Positions 12,963-24,881 are shown, counted from the first letter of the stretch. The stretch is DNA of 64,000 nt from Juglans regia (GCF_001411555.2 NC_049916.1:24074558-24138557); one strand, 5' to 3'. The notes: generated by a model from the sequence alone, not told the origin. Numbers and translations: made by a program.

Positions 12963-13455
12963 GTTGGCCCATTAGACTCCATGAGAACCATTTCTGTGTC
13001 AGAAAGAGAAGAGAGTAAAAGTCTCCTCAATACACAAACACCAGATTATTTTGGGATACATGAAAGGGATGGCAAGCTCATATTCTAACCATAGAGGAGG
13101 TATGTTTTCTTCTGTTCATGAGTTTAAGCATAGACAGACATGATTTTATTTAAATGTTTCATCACCTTGTACAGAGTTTGAAACTCTTGTTTTATTAAGT
13201 AACATCCACAGCCAAATTAAACCGAGTTCAAGATGAAAGGCCAGTAATATTGGTTGTAGGGATCAGGATTGATAGCAGGTTATATCAATTGATTGAGCAC
13301 TGGCACATTGTATGCAATGTCGATTCAAAATATGTAGCAGTCAAGAACAGTTATGCTCGGGTGCTTTTGGTATATACACAGGTAAAAAGTCCAGGATACA
13401 TTCAGACGTGCGCACACAACTCATACACATGCACTCAATTGCAAGATAGGGGGAG
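11725..13455 (+). mobile_element. Copia retrotransposon remnant: end of RT, RNase H and putative 3' LTR
   Basis: From about 11725 to 12490 the plus strand encodes, with stops and shifts, the C-terminal part of a Ty1-copia polyprotein: VPYLSVVGSL-like, RYLQGTKDLVLTYR, VVGYSDADFVGCLDD, STFGYIF, TASSTMEAEYV, IFCDNSAAV and HIDIKYLFVREK. These are the conserved end of reverse transcriptase and the copia RNase H. A purine-rich tract TTAGTGGGAG (near 12494) ends the coding part, as a polypurine tract does, and the following AT-rich DNA, with an AT microsatellite near 12933, is probably LTR and flank. No 5' half is present. It lies inside the last intron of the PAD1 pseudogene. Confidence 0.75.
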
Positions 13456-14033
13456 TAACTTGTTGGGAAAATCAACATAGCGAAAGAAATAAAAATGGAA
13501 ATAAAAGAGTACACCCACTCACTCAGTGACACCAAGAATTTAATGTGGTTCGGCAACTGCCTATATCCACAGAAAATAGTTTCACTAATAAATAATGGAA
13601 CACAAGAAAATATTACAGAGGATGAGGATCACACTTCACTCAACTCAACTCAACTCTATTCTTTTCTCTCAGAGTTCTCTCTCTTTTCTTTTCTTCTTGG
13701 GTGTCTGAGGCTCTCGCTGGGAGCCTCAATTTATAGGCAAATATCAGTATTGCCTCACATATGAATGCATTTAATCTGCACTTTGCCTACTCCAACGATC
13801 TTCGAGGAACTGACGTTCCCCATCCTTACTGTACCAAAGATTCCTACTTTGTATGTAGTGAAAAATTCACTATGAGAAGTGGCGTGATATAATGCTGTTG
13901 TGTCTACCACCCACTCAACATCGTGGCTTGCAACATGCAGACATGTCTCATCACTAGTGGAGAATATTGCCACATCTCCTGAAAGAGTAATAAGAGTTTC
14001 ACCATCTTCTTTCTTCATCTTACTGCTTTGACC

Positions 14034-14552
14034 TTACTCTCTTAAAAACTTGCGGCAATTTTTCCTCATGTGGCATTCTTTGCCACAATGGTAACACTTC
14101 ATGTTACCCATTTGCTGGTTCCTGCTACTATTGGACCTTCCACGTAGTTGAAACTTCCTTTCGTTTTTGCCTCTACTTCTCCCTCTATCATTACCTTGAG
14201 GCCTTTCTCTACTCTCGGTGATAAGGACATGAGTTTGATTTATACTCGTCTCTTTTCGTTTAGCCTCCTCATTGAACAAGGCATCATTAACCATCGTCAT
14301 GGTAAGTTTACCATCTGGAATAGAGTTATTACTTAAGGAGACCACTAGCTTCTCCCAACTGTCTGGTAATGAACTGAGAAGTAGCAAAACTTGTTCTTCA
14401 TCACCAAGATTTAGTTTGACAGACTCGAGCTGGTTAACTAGATTTTGAAACTTGCTAGTGTGCTCGGCAATAGAGGTGTTGCTCTTCAACTTCAAGTTAA
14501 CAAGTCGTCTCATCAAGATAACCTTGTTTCGAGCAGTCTTAGCTTGATACAT
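14034..14552 (-). CDS. Copia gag polyprotein fragment (remnant) with zinc knuckle
   Basis: A 172-residue open frame that belongs to the copia element. It has the alpha-helical gag core (MRRLVNLKLK, HTSKFQNLVNQL, LLSSLPDSWEKL), an Arg/Gly/Asn-rich linker and a CCHC knuckle CYHCGKECHMRKNC near its end. The N-terminal part of gag lies upstream at 14822-14637, separated by stop codons, so the full protein cannot be made. It is part of the retroelement and not a host gene. Confidence 0.75.
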   Translation of the reverse strand: MYQAKTARNKVILMRRLVNLKLKSNTSIAEHTSKFQNLVNQLESVKLNLGDEEQVLLLLSSLPDSWEKLVVSLSNNSIPDGKLTMTMVNDALFNEEAKRKETSINQTHVLITESRERPQGNDRGRSRGKNERKFQLRGRSNSSRNQQMGNMKCYHCGKECHMRKNCRKFLRE

Positions 14553-15402
14553 ATCCTCTAACTTTTTCTAGAGGTTATATGCATTTGTCTCTTGGACCAC
14601 GAGGTGAAAGACACTATGGTCAATCCATTGCCTGATCTAACCGATAGTCTTCTTGTGCATCTTATTCCACACTTGATCTGTAAATTCATCTGGCTTATTC
14701 CCTTTATTTTCCAAGGGATCAGATAGATCTTTACAGTTTAAGAGATCCTCCATCCGAGGTATCCAAAGACTGTAGTTTGAGGTAGTCAGCTTTATCATGA
14801 CGCCTGATGCTGAATCTTCCATAGATTTAGACTGATACTAAATAGAAAATGAAAGTACAGGATCTTCAATGTGGAATATTGCAAAACAGACAACACCTTT
14901 GTGTCTGGAACACCTAATTTTGTTAGAAACAAGTCTTGTTTCGTCAAAATCGGACTCAGATAGCACAAGGAATGAGCAAAAGAACCAAAACAGAAACTTT
15001 GTAGCGCTTGCGACACGAAAAAAATCTGTAAGCACGTGTACAGCACGCGCCCAAACTCTGTGGAGCACGTGTACTTGTGTGCGCGCGTGATTTTCACGTG
15101 CTAGGCAAATCTGCAGCGCGTGGGTTTCACACGCTAGGCACTCTAGAGCGCGTGTGGCGTGTGAGGAGCGTGGGTTTCACGTGCTAGACTCTCCTTTTGC
15201 GCGTGTAACGCGTGTCGAGAGTGGGCTCACTCTCCAATCTTCAGGCGGCACGTGTTGGCGCGTGCTGACAGTTTTCGACTTATGATTTTCATCACTTTTC
15301 TTGTCTGGATGATACGAACACGGTGGTATGCTCTAATTTAAAAACTGAGCAACGCACTAAAAATAAATTTTATGTAAAAATTCCTCCGTACAAGATATTA
15401 CT

Positions 15403-15845
15403 TGTTAGAAAAATCAACACAGCAAGTAGAAATAATAAAAGTAAAAATAAAGAGTACACTCATTCACAATAACACTCAAATTTTAATATGATTTAATATG
15501 ATTCGACAATTGACTATATCTACAAAAAGAACTTTATTAATAAATAATAAAATATAAAAAAATGTTACAAATAAAAATTATACTCTATTCAACTTAACTC
15601 ACTTTTTTTTTTTTTTTTTTTTTTTATAGAGCTCTCCGACTTCTCTCTCTTCTTTTCTTATTGAATGTCTGAAGCTCACGTTGGAAGCTTCAATTTATAG
15701 ACAAATATCAGTATCACCTGAATGCATTTAATTTGCATTTAATAGTGGACCGCTGAGCGTTGCATTTAATTTGCATTTAATAGTGGACCGCTGATCGTTG
15801 AGCAGCAGTTGTTGACTGCTCAGGGCATGGGCTCGGACTTTAACA
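15403..15845 (-). repeat. 5' LTR of the truncated copia element
   Basis: About 443 bases, TG...CA bounded. It is related to 13461-13785 but much richer in A and T, with many G-to-A and C-to-T differences. It has a poly-T run near 15604-15625 and a tandem duplication of a 38-base unit (GCATTTAATTTGCATTTAAT, then AGTGGACCGCTGA) at about 15724-15800 that the other LTR lacks in its retained part. Confidence 0.75.
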
Positions 15846-17919
15846 TAACTTACTCCAAGCAAAGCATGGATCGCCAACTTCTCAGTTTCTTATCCAAAAG
15901 TTTCTTTATAATTCTTTTACAGAAAGTTCCTCATGGAATTCGAGTTTCTCTCCTGTCACATTGGACTTTCCATGCTTGCTGATAAACGGGATGGAAGTGT
16001 AAGGGTTGAAACCTGTCAAAGCCCGAATGGTCTTACACCCCTACTTTGTTTAAAATTCCGTTGTAAACCCGCTATGTATGTAAGGTGATACCTATTCTAC
16101 AGCTACCAGATCTTCAACCTTAAGCCTATGGCTCTGACACTCGATGCATGCCCTGTTTATTAAGACACAGGCATCTGCTTTCAATCCGGCATAGGCCAGC
16201 ACAACATGATCATCCAATCAACCATCTGTCGAACCGATCTGGGAACAGAAAAAGATGATGAACATGAAGTGGGCAAGTATGCCAGACTAGGGCAATGCAA
16301 TAGCTTCAGATTTTTTATACCCCTCGTGGACATGGGAAAAAGGTTGATGCAGTAACATGAGCAATTGCTAATATACAGTGCAGGAACAAAATGCAACAAG
16401 AGAATTAGTATCATACATTAGAAAACTAAGTTTAGCTCCTCGTATAAATCAATCCAAAAGCATCAAAAGTTCAAAGCTATGTCTTGAAAGTTTGCAAGAG
16501 AAAGGTGAACCTATTGGCCCATTTGATCCCCACAGAAAGCCAGGTAAACTGTCAAGCTTTAAATACAAGTATCATCATTTTCATTAGTTGAAGAGAATGA
16601 ATTAGCGCTCATATTCATAGACATCTACTTTCTTTTTTTTTTTCGTTTCAGTGTCCGACAACATATTAGTCAGTCAAGCTCAAGTTTATCATAATCTCGA
16701 ATTACAACAAACCTGGGATTAGAATCTAGCGCATTAATTTAGATATCTAATCAAACTGGAAAAAAATCCCATTACTGAAAAATCCGTAAATTAAAAATCA
16801 AGCTAAACTCTGGACCAAATTTAGACAAAACCAAAAAACGCAAACTTTCTTCGTCTTCTTCGTTCTTTTTTTTCTTTTTCTTTTTTTAATGGAATTCTTT
16901 TTTCATGTATGTGTATATATATGTACGTGTTGGAGCACGTACAGTCCTGGAGTTTTGGGGTGAACTTCTTTTCGAAGCCGAGAACGACGACGCTCGAGGC
17001 TCGGACTCCGACGGTGGAGCGCGTTTCCTTTGCGGACGGCTTCGTGGGCGTACTCCACCTGGAACAAATGCCAGTCCGAAGAGAACAGGCCCGTTATCGC
17101 CCGGTCGATCGTACCTCGCCATCTTCTTCTTTCTTCTGCTTTTGATTTAGCTTTTGCTTTCAGCTTTTACGCTTTTCTGTGTGCGACCTGAGAGTGGGGG
17201 GACGGCATCGTGAGAAAGACTATTACTGACCTCTTCTACGAGTCTGCGACAGGGCACGGTGCGAGTGACCGAGATCGTTAAGTTTGGTGTATTTGATATT
17301 GTCTAAACAAAAAAAACATATACAAATCAGAAATGATATTTAAGTTTATATTTTTTTAAAAAAGAAAATGAGTAAAATTGAGATTTATATAAAATAAAAT
17401 AAAAATTATTTTTAATAATAAATTTTACATTTTTTTTACGAAAAAGTATTTGTAGCAGCTTGCAGCCGCAACACACCCCATTGTATTGAGTGGAAAAAAA
17501 AAAAAACACAACGTAGGTGTTCTGTGGCTACGGGCTGATGCCAAGAATTCTTCTTTTTTTAAATGAAGCACAAAGAGTTTGCATCTAAAATTACAAAAAA
17601 CTTATTAACACAAAAGGGTATTTTTGCGTATGATCATATTATTAGAATTATTTTTGCATGATTAATCTTTTTAATAGTAATAAAGTATGACATATCATAT
17701 TTATATATTTTAAAAATTTTAATAATTACTTTTTTATATATCTATTTTTTCTTGAAATCTAGACTTTTAAAATTTCAACAAATACTTTAAGAAAAACAAA
17801 TATCCACCATCCTCTTAATAATCATTCCTTCACTATTTTCTTATTTGGCATTCAATTATAAATAATTTTGAAATCGTTTAATACCACACAAAAAAAAAAA
17901 AAAAATTGATGTATAGTTG

Positions 17920-18226
17920 AGGTCCCGTTCGGTTGTTAGACTCAATTGAGATCAATTCAAATTTAATTTAATTTTAAGTTAACTATAAGTTCTAAATACT
18001 CAACTCTCAAATTACTAAACTCATCTCAAATCAAAACTTCTTTATATTTAAGATCCACAATCTTTTTGAATTCAACACTTATTTAGTCACAAGACCCACA
18101 ATCTTTTTTAACTTTTTATAAATACATTTAAACTCATCTTAAATAGATCTCATAAAATTTATGCCATCATTTTAACTCACTATTATTTATAAAATATTCA
18201 ATTCAACTAAACATCTAAACGTAACT
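17920..18226. repeat. Dispersed inverted-repeat element, family A copy 3
   Basis: The longest copy in the window. It starts AGGTCCCGTTCGGTTGTTAG and ends AACTAAACATCTAAACGTAA. The reverse complement of the end (TTACGTTTAGATGTTTAGTT) pairs imperfectly with the start, and the internal blocks ACTCAACTCTCAAATTACTA and AACTCATCTTAAATAGATCT match copies 1 and 2. Confidence 0.65.
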
Positions 18227-18769
18227 TTAAAGTTGGTCAAAGTCTAACTTTTAAGTTCGATATCATACGTTACGGAGAGAGCCTGAGCCCCTGCTCGGTA
18301 TAGTTAAAATGGACTAAGCCCTACTACCCAGAAATAGGAGGCCGCTGCTAGTGGGCTTGGTGGGCCAAACCAAGAATGGCTGCGAATCACCGTTTATGCG
18401 ACTTCTTCTATTTCTAGTGTTTTTCGTTCTACTTCTTAAAATTAATTGTATATTGACTGAAATTCTCGAGTTATAGACTTTTACTCTCAGCTCTCTTTAA
18501 TTTTAACACTAGAAGGGATTAATAAAAAAAAAAAAAGAGATCTAGAAAATTATAGAGTAAACTCCAATTAAATGGTATCTCACCTATGATCACTACATAT
18601 CATATAATTAAATTTACTAGTATTAAGTTTTGATAATGCACATTTTATGACAGGATGAGAGTGTCATGAACCTATATAACTTCAAAACTACCTAATAACT
18701 ATTTTTAAGAAGAAAGATCGTAAATCATTGGTTAGCAACGACACATGTTGTCCCAGTGGATCATATTTC

Positions 18770-20220
18770 CAGCCAAAGTCGCCGGAAAAAGTCCTATTTT
18801 CACTGTAAATATATATTTTTGGCCATTTTCCCATCGGCGAAACGTCGTCGCTATTGTTGAGTCAAGACAACGAATCTCCAGCACTTTTTGTGACAGTCAC
18901 AAACTATTGAGTTTTTCCGGTCATATTTTGTTGCCAGAAAAGGCCCAAATTTCGCCACACAATACGTTAAACTATATATGAATAATCGTTGCCGGAGGAC
19001 TTTTTGGCAACTATTTTAAAGGGAAATGCGTATTTGCCGCCATATAAAACGTTGTGAATAATTTTTCTGTGTATTTTATTGTCGAAAATAATTATTTCCG
19101 GCAATGTTGGATTGTCGGAATTAATCTCATAGTAGCAAAAAATATTTCTAGCGGATTATTATTGCCGGAAATAGTCCCTTACAAAATTAAAGAAATTTTT
19201 TTATTAAATAGGCCGTCGATACATGAAAAATACAATACACATTCATATTATAGCCTTCCTATGAGACTATGGCGAAAACTGCCTCCCAGGATCTGCCCCA
19301 AGCATATACATTATTTTCAGTGCCTTTGAAGTTGGATGATTCATCTACAAACAAGTAACAATCACGTGGTTAAGCAAATGTAGGAGACTAAAACCCTCAG
19401 ACTATAGGCATTTATAGGAAGGAGAAGATAAAAAAAATGTAAGGAAAGCCACTTTCCTAGGGTTTAAGCAGGTATTTGTTGATCTAATTAACAATAAATT
19501 CCACAATATGCCTCAGCAAATAGTTTTTATGGTCTTGCCATACTCTCCAAAAGTTCTTTTTATTCCATGATTTAGCACTTTCAAAGACAATATCGATAGT
19601 AAAATACAAACATTAAAAATATTTTAAGCTAAGACTACTTTGGTGCTTACTATTTTAGCCCTTACCATTGAATCAATCAGCATATACTAAGGAGAAGACT
19701 ATGATGAGATCCTGTGAATCGTCTCTAATATTAATGCTTTCAATTACAAACATGAAAACTGATGCACAGTCCATTTGAATATGGTAACAGAATTCAATTG
19801 AATTTAGTAAAAAAGAAGAATAAAGTCATTCAATCACTGAAAAGAAGAGAAAATACAAGCAGCCCTGCATCCCAATGCCCAAAGTGGAAAATAAGATCTT
19901 ATGCCCTTTTCACTCGTTAAAAAAAAAAAAAAAGAGATTATGAAATAGACATAATGGTTAAATATTCAAGTACATATATAGGGTGTTTATATATATTTAT
20001 GGTGAAGGGGATGGGTCAGCAGGCCATAACTAGTTATGTGTCGCCACAAAAATCAATAAGTCTTTAGCGGCGTTCATGTGTCGCCGGAGAATAAAAATAA
20101 AATTTATTTGTGGCGCTATTATTTGCCACCTTATATTTTCACCCAAAAAGGTAAGTTTTTGCGGCGACATTACAATTTGCCATATGCAAAAACCCAGAAC
20201 AGTAAAACATTATCATTTGC
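18770..20220. mobile_element. Possible CACTA-like non-autonomous transposon relic (subterminal repeats)
   Basis: Two blocks, about 18770-19180 and 20030-20220, are packed with short GC-rich motifs in otherwise AT-rich DNA: GCCGGAAA/TTTCCGGC, TTGCCGG, TTTGCCGCC, GCGGCGACA, TGTCGCCGGAG and TTTGTGGCG, in both orientations and spaced by roughly 30-60 bases. Arrays of short subterminal repeats are typical of CACTA and similar DNA transposons. I could not find the expected CACTA termini or a target duplication, and there is no transposase, so the class and the boundaries are uncertain. Confidence 0.35.
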
Positions 20221-20964
20221 GTCTCCATGAATATGAGAGATGAGTGAGTGGTAGGACCATAGATGGGGCGCCTTGGGCTTGGAGGAGGTGGTGTGCCTTT
20301 GGGTTCGTGCGTGGTCCTGATAGATCAGGATCAGGGTAAGGTCAGCCCTCGTGCGGCAGCAAGCTTGATGCTAATACTCTATACATATTTATTTTGGCCG
20401 GGCAGGAGGGATCAGGATCAGGATCAGGATCAGGACTACTACTTAATTATATATGATAGACTACTTTTAATTTAATTAGGAGGTGTTGTTTCCTTTTCAC
20501 AAAACCAATTATTCCGATCCTGAATGATCTCTATATGTATCTATCGATTAGCATATTGCAGAAAGTTGTCACCATTATTATTATTATTTGGTTCAGTGCC
20601 AAAAGCACTAAGCAGATTCCTTGTGCTGCATATCTACAATACACGTTTGTGCCTCACGTGTCCACAAAAAGTATAAGACCCAGTAAACCCTCAAGCTTTA
20701 ATTTCCAGATTATAATTTGACTGACTTTTTTCTTTTTATTGACCAACACTAGCTGTGTATATTATAATATCAAAAATTTTATATGCAGTTAATTTTAGGT
20801 ATTTTTTATGCACTTTATTAATGTGATTGATTGTATTACTTATTTTAATATAAAATAACTCATTTAACTAATTACATTATTGAAATACGTAAATAATACG
20901 TAAAAATGATTATATATAATAAAATTCATATAGTAAGTAATATATTGAGATGGAGTAAGCTTTG

Positions 20965-21461
20965 TTAGCGCACTCTCATTGGATTAGTTAAAAGTTAAAT
21001 TCAATGAGTATTTAGCAATTAAAGAGTAAAATATGCTCAAATATATATTTTATTAATTATTTCTCTTTTCCTTTCTTTTTATCACATATTTTATCACAAT
21101 TAATATATTAATTTGACTTAGTGATATATTAATTTAATAAGAACATGATTATTAATTAACATATAATAAGTAAAATAGTAAAATATGATAAAATTAAATA
21201 AATTAATAATTAAAAAAATTAAATATTTTTGAAATTTTTAGTTATTCATTATCATATAATAAATAAATGTATAATCTAATATGGAGATTTGATGTGAATA
21301 ACTAAAATCAAATTCATCTTATATTATTTTATTATTATATAATAAAAAAATAGCTATTCCAATGTGGAGATTTATGTGAATAGAATAGTCAAAAGTTAAA
21401 TTTATCTTACATTCATCAAAACTATCTTTTAATTTTAACTAATCCAATGAAAATGCACTAA
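20965..21461. mobile_element. MITE with about 35-base terminal inverted repeats
   Basis: The left end is TTAGCGCACTCTCATTGGAT followed by TAGTTAAAAGTTAAA. The right end, reverse-complemented, is TTTAGTGCATTTTCATTGGA followed by TTAGTTAAAATTAAAAG, so the termini match over about 35 bases with a few differences. The core is AT-rich and carries an internal direct repeat (TATGGAGATTTGATGTGAAT near 21282 and TGTGGAGATTTATGTGAATA near 21364). There is no coding capacity and no clear target duplication. Confidence 0.7.
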
Positions 21462-24400
21462 ATCAATACTATGACGCTGAAATTTGTATATATATTGATG
21501 GTAGAGGACATGATTTGGAACGATGAAAAACAATATATCGCACGTGCATGTTTATCATGATCTGATCATGTCATGTACAAGCCAATTAAATTGCATGCCC
21601 AAAATTTAATATTAATTAGCAGTACCATATATCATAAAATATTAATTTTTAGGTTATTAAACTCTATCTTTTATGTACGTCTCAAATAATAATTGGCAGG
21701 TGGCAATTAATTTAATTTGACTTTAAAATATATATAATATTTTTTTATAGCTTGGATTCGGATTTTCTTAATTTTTTTAGTGTAGACTCACTAGAAATGA
21801 GCATAGGTCGCACGTGAGAAAGGATTAAGATCATAATATTTTAAGTGATTATTATTATTATTATTATATGTGCATTTAGTTAGTTTTTTGAACAATATAA
21901 TTGACTACTGATCAACATACCGTGAATAACGATCGATATTGATGATCATGATGAGGTTGATCAGATATTTAAGGTGGCATTGGATTTTTCAAGGATGGCG
22001 AGTGCATGTTATCAATACATGACATGAAGTGATAACAATGAATTATGTGGTGGGAGATCAGTCAGCAAGCATTAATTTTGGGAAGACCTAAAAAAAAAGC
22101 CTCCAGGAAAGTAGAGCTACGCATGAAGATATATAACTAATATTGAAAGTAGTGCTTGGATTCCCCGGAAACGTCTAGTCGATCGTTGACATGACGAAGA
22201 TGATGAGGAGGACCCTCCACTTTCCGTATGAAGTAAACTTGGAATGATACATGTACATTATGTATTAAAACAAGGGCCACCATGCCCTCAAATGGGAAAA
22301 AAGGTTAACAAAAATTGTTATAAAATATATAACTAATTTGGGATGTAATAATTTTGAGTACTCATGCCATGTCTCTCTTAACCACACTACTGTCCCGTCC
22401 GGCCACTTGGGACAAAATGACTCTTGTTTTGGGTGCTTCTATGATATATATACCCCTCCCAATTATTTATATATATAATAGGTTGCATGTGGTTCTTGTG
22501 CGGTCCCGGTTCTGCCACATGCAAGGAATGGTGACCAGTTAATTTAATTGTACGTATGTAGTACCTCGAAATGGTACAAAACTGAGAAGTATCTCGTCTA
22601 AGGTTGTTCATGCCATGTATCTGTTTATTGATCATCGCGATCATGTTCTTGGTACGTACCCAAAATAAATTGGCAACTACTTATCCTTCCTTCCCTTATA
22701 TATCAATGTCTATATATATATAAGCAAATTCGAGATGCTCCCTATAAAGGCCAAAATGATCATGGGAAGAACCAATATGCAGAACAGTTTTGCTACGGAC
22801 AATCGAGGGTGGGAAACTCTTGGTGAATCGTTTGATGTGGCATTATGCCACGTCAGCTGAAATAATTAAAAAAAAATCGACTGAAGTAAAACGGAGGGAA
22901 ATTTGTGGTCCCTGTTGTAGGTAAGACCCTTGGCATCACTCAAGGTTGCTACCTTGATTCTTTACATTGCAACCTGGGCTTTCTCTTCTTTTTTACTTGA
23001 GATGTTCCAAATCCCAATCTAACAAATAAATAGAATAACCTGAAGCTCTAATTCAATATCAATGATTCAGTATCACCCAAATCCTCCTGCAACATGCATT
23101 TGATACTCACATTAGTAATTCCCCCCTTTGATCAACTAATTGCATTTCAGAGTAAGCAACATAAGAAAACCAAAACTCGATGCTAAAAAGGAAGACAAAG
23201 CAAACACTCATAAAGGATCTGAGTAATAAATTTATGTCATTTGAAGAAGAAAGTTAAAAACACATAGAAGGTGCTCGAAAAAATATAACTGAGAGAGAAC
23301 ACTATGTTTCATAAATCCTGTTCATATATTTTCCATCCCTTTACATATAATTCCTAAGCTCTATTTATACAAGCAGTACATGGATCAATTAGATCATACA
23401 AAACTCAAATCTTACGGTTCACAATTATGCAGTTTGTTAGAAGGGAATCTTTTAGAATAAATTTGTTATTTGCAAGGCCTTAAATAATTTGTTACTGATC
23501 TGTTACTGCTCCTGCTTTGTGTGAGGATGTTGTCGTGGCCTGTGCATGAGAGATTCCCTCAGCTACTGCAACAACTTATTGAGAATTGTTTGTCTTAATA
23601 CTGAGCACATACACATTTGCAAAACTGTTCATGTATTGATGAATGCAATGCAAAACCACAAATTGAAAACAAAAAAAATAAAAGACAAAATTGTGTTCTT
23701 CCAAGAGTTGAACAAATCTTAAAGAAACAAGCCAGATTATTCAGAAAAGTTCACAAACACCTAGTTAGCAACCCGCTAAACATAACAACATTCTTGCAAT
23801 TAAAAATCCAAAGAACAACACATAAATTCAATTATATGGCTATACTTATAAAAACAATGTATGGCTTAACTTGTAGAACAATTCCAAATTAATTTTAAAA
23901 CCAAAACGAGAAACAAAGAAAATAATACATCATTGCAATTTTCCCCCTTCCCAATTTCCTTGACAAGTCATACTCATCATGAAGAGATCTGCTTGAGAGG
24001 CAGAGGAGGGCCACTACCACCACCATCTTTCACGGCTTGCCAAAGCCCGGCGGCTACCATCTCTCCCCTCGCCGTCGGTTCCTTCTCCCCTCTCAATTCC
24101 TTCTCGTTGTCGGTTCCTACTTCAGTCAACCCATGTAATGTCTCCATAGAGATTGTGAGGGATGAATTTAGGATTACGATATGGAGAGGAAGAGGGAGAA
24201 GAAAACAAAATAGAGAGGGAGGGTGAGAGGTTTGACGGTGATGGAGATGGAGAGAGGGAGTGAGAGAGAGGGAGGGGAAATGAAATTTCAAGGGAGAGAG
24301 GGGAAACAAAATGGAGAAGAAAGAGAAAATGAAAGTGGTGACATGGACAAGCCAGTTGCATATTGCGCCTTTGTATCCATCATTCTTCAATGCAGAATGC

Positions 24401-24841
24401 AAGCAGGCGCTAGTACTTGTTCATGACTGCATGCGGTGACATGCTTAATTGGAACGTCAGCTTGGAGCTAGCTAGCTGTACGTACATGGGGGATTAGGAT
24501 TACAGTGCTTAGATACAATCCGTATCTTTAGTTGCATATTAAAAAGAGTAAAAAGAAAAAGAGAAAAGTGTATAGATAAAAATCCATTTCCAATCAAAAT
24601 GCATTAAAAGGAACGTTAACAAAATATATAATAGGTCAAAGGTCCCATGCAGTTCGTTTTTTCTTAGCCTAGGTAAGGAGGGAGCCATCATATGTAAGAG
24701 ATGATTTACTTTAGTCCGTCAGATTGATCCAGGAACTCATGTGATTGGAAATTAATGTAGCCTATAAATTAGAGGCATTATAGTTGACTGTGTTGGCCCT
24801 TCCAAGAAGATTTCTCCAGTACTTTTTCTACCTCTAAAGTC

Positions 24842-24881
<40 letters not shown>

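Larger units (their letters stand above)
13461..15845 (-). mobile_element. Truncated Ty1-copia retrotransposon with two LTRs and gag
   Basis: The element is transcribed leftward. Its 5' LTR is 15403-15845 (starting TGTTAAAGTCC on the minus strand, ending TTTCTAACA) and its 3' LTR runs from about 13785 down to 13461 (ending TTTTCCCAACA). Both LTRs contain the CTATAAATTGA promoter-like block. TAACT flanks both outer ends (13456-13460 and 15846-15850), a 5-base target duplication. Gag is broken: 14822-14637 begins MEDSASG, and 14552-14034 gives the UBN2-type gag with a zinc knuckle CYHCGKECHMRKNC. The frame 14018-13755 starts the protease region with WVVDTTALYHAT. Nearly all of pol, including integrase, reverse transcriptase and RNase H, is deleted between protease and the 3' LTR. 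A degenerate primer-site-like AGAGCATACCACC lies near 15322-15340. It cannot move on its own. Confidence 0.85.
11240..17122 (-). pseudogene. PAD1: Proteasome subunit alpha type-7 (PAD1) pseudogene, split by retroelements
   Basis: Reading the minus strand from 17122, three exon blocks match the 20S proteasome alpha-7 subunit in order. Block 1 (17122 to about 16941) starts MARYDR, then needs frame changes to follow RAIT..LFQVEYA.EAVRKGNA and later VVVLGFEKKF.PKLQD. Block 2 (about 16244 to 15855) gives [42 protein letters not shown], then FNPYTSIP and KNYKET.G.ETEKLAIHALL, with in-frame stops (one replaces the Tyr after VAVE) and shifts. Block 3 (11416 to about 11240) follows an acceptor TTAG and gives VVYGGGKNIE, DEAEIDAI and DIEAEKAAAVAKAA, again with stops. 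Introns are kept, so this is a duplicated gene copy, not a processed one. The last intron, between blocks 2 and 3, carries both copia insertions. Multiple independent lesions make it non-functional. Confidence 0.85.

Noticed and set aside
16886..17150. GC-rich open frames on both strands that look like a small gene
   Set aside because: The minus strand matches PAD1 exon 1 only when frames are switched; the plus-strand frames are shadows of that relic.
20409..20437. ATCAGG hexamer tract considered as interstitial telomere repeat
   Set aside because: The unit is not the plant telomere TTTAGGG; it is an ordinary hexanucleotide microsatellite.
24050..24070. Possible GRF- or TPR-related motif near GLWQAVKDGGG on the minus strand
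   Set aside because: Too short and flanked by low complexity; nothing else supports it.
23933..24426. Overlapping open frames up to 141 codons on both strands
   Set aside because: Caused by a GA-rich/CT-rich stretch; the translations are simple Ser/Pro/Leu or Arg/Glu/Gly-rich sequence with no family match.
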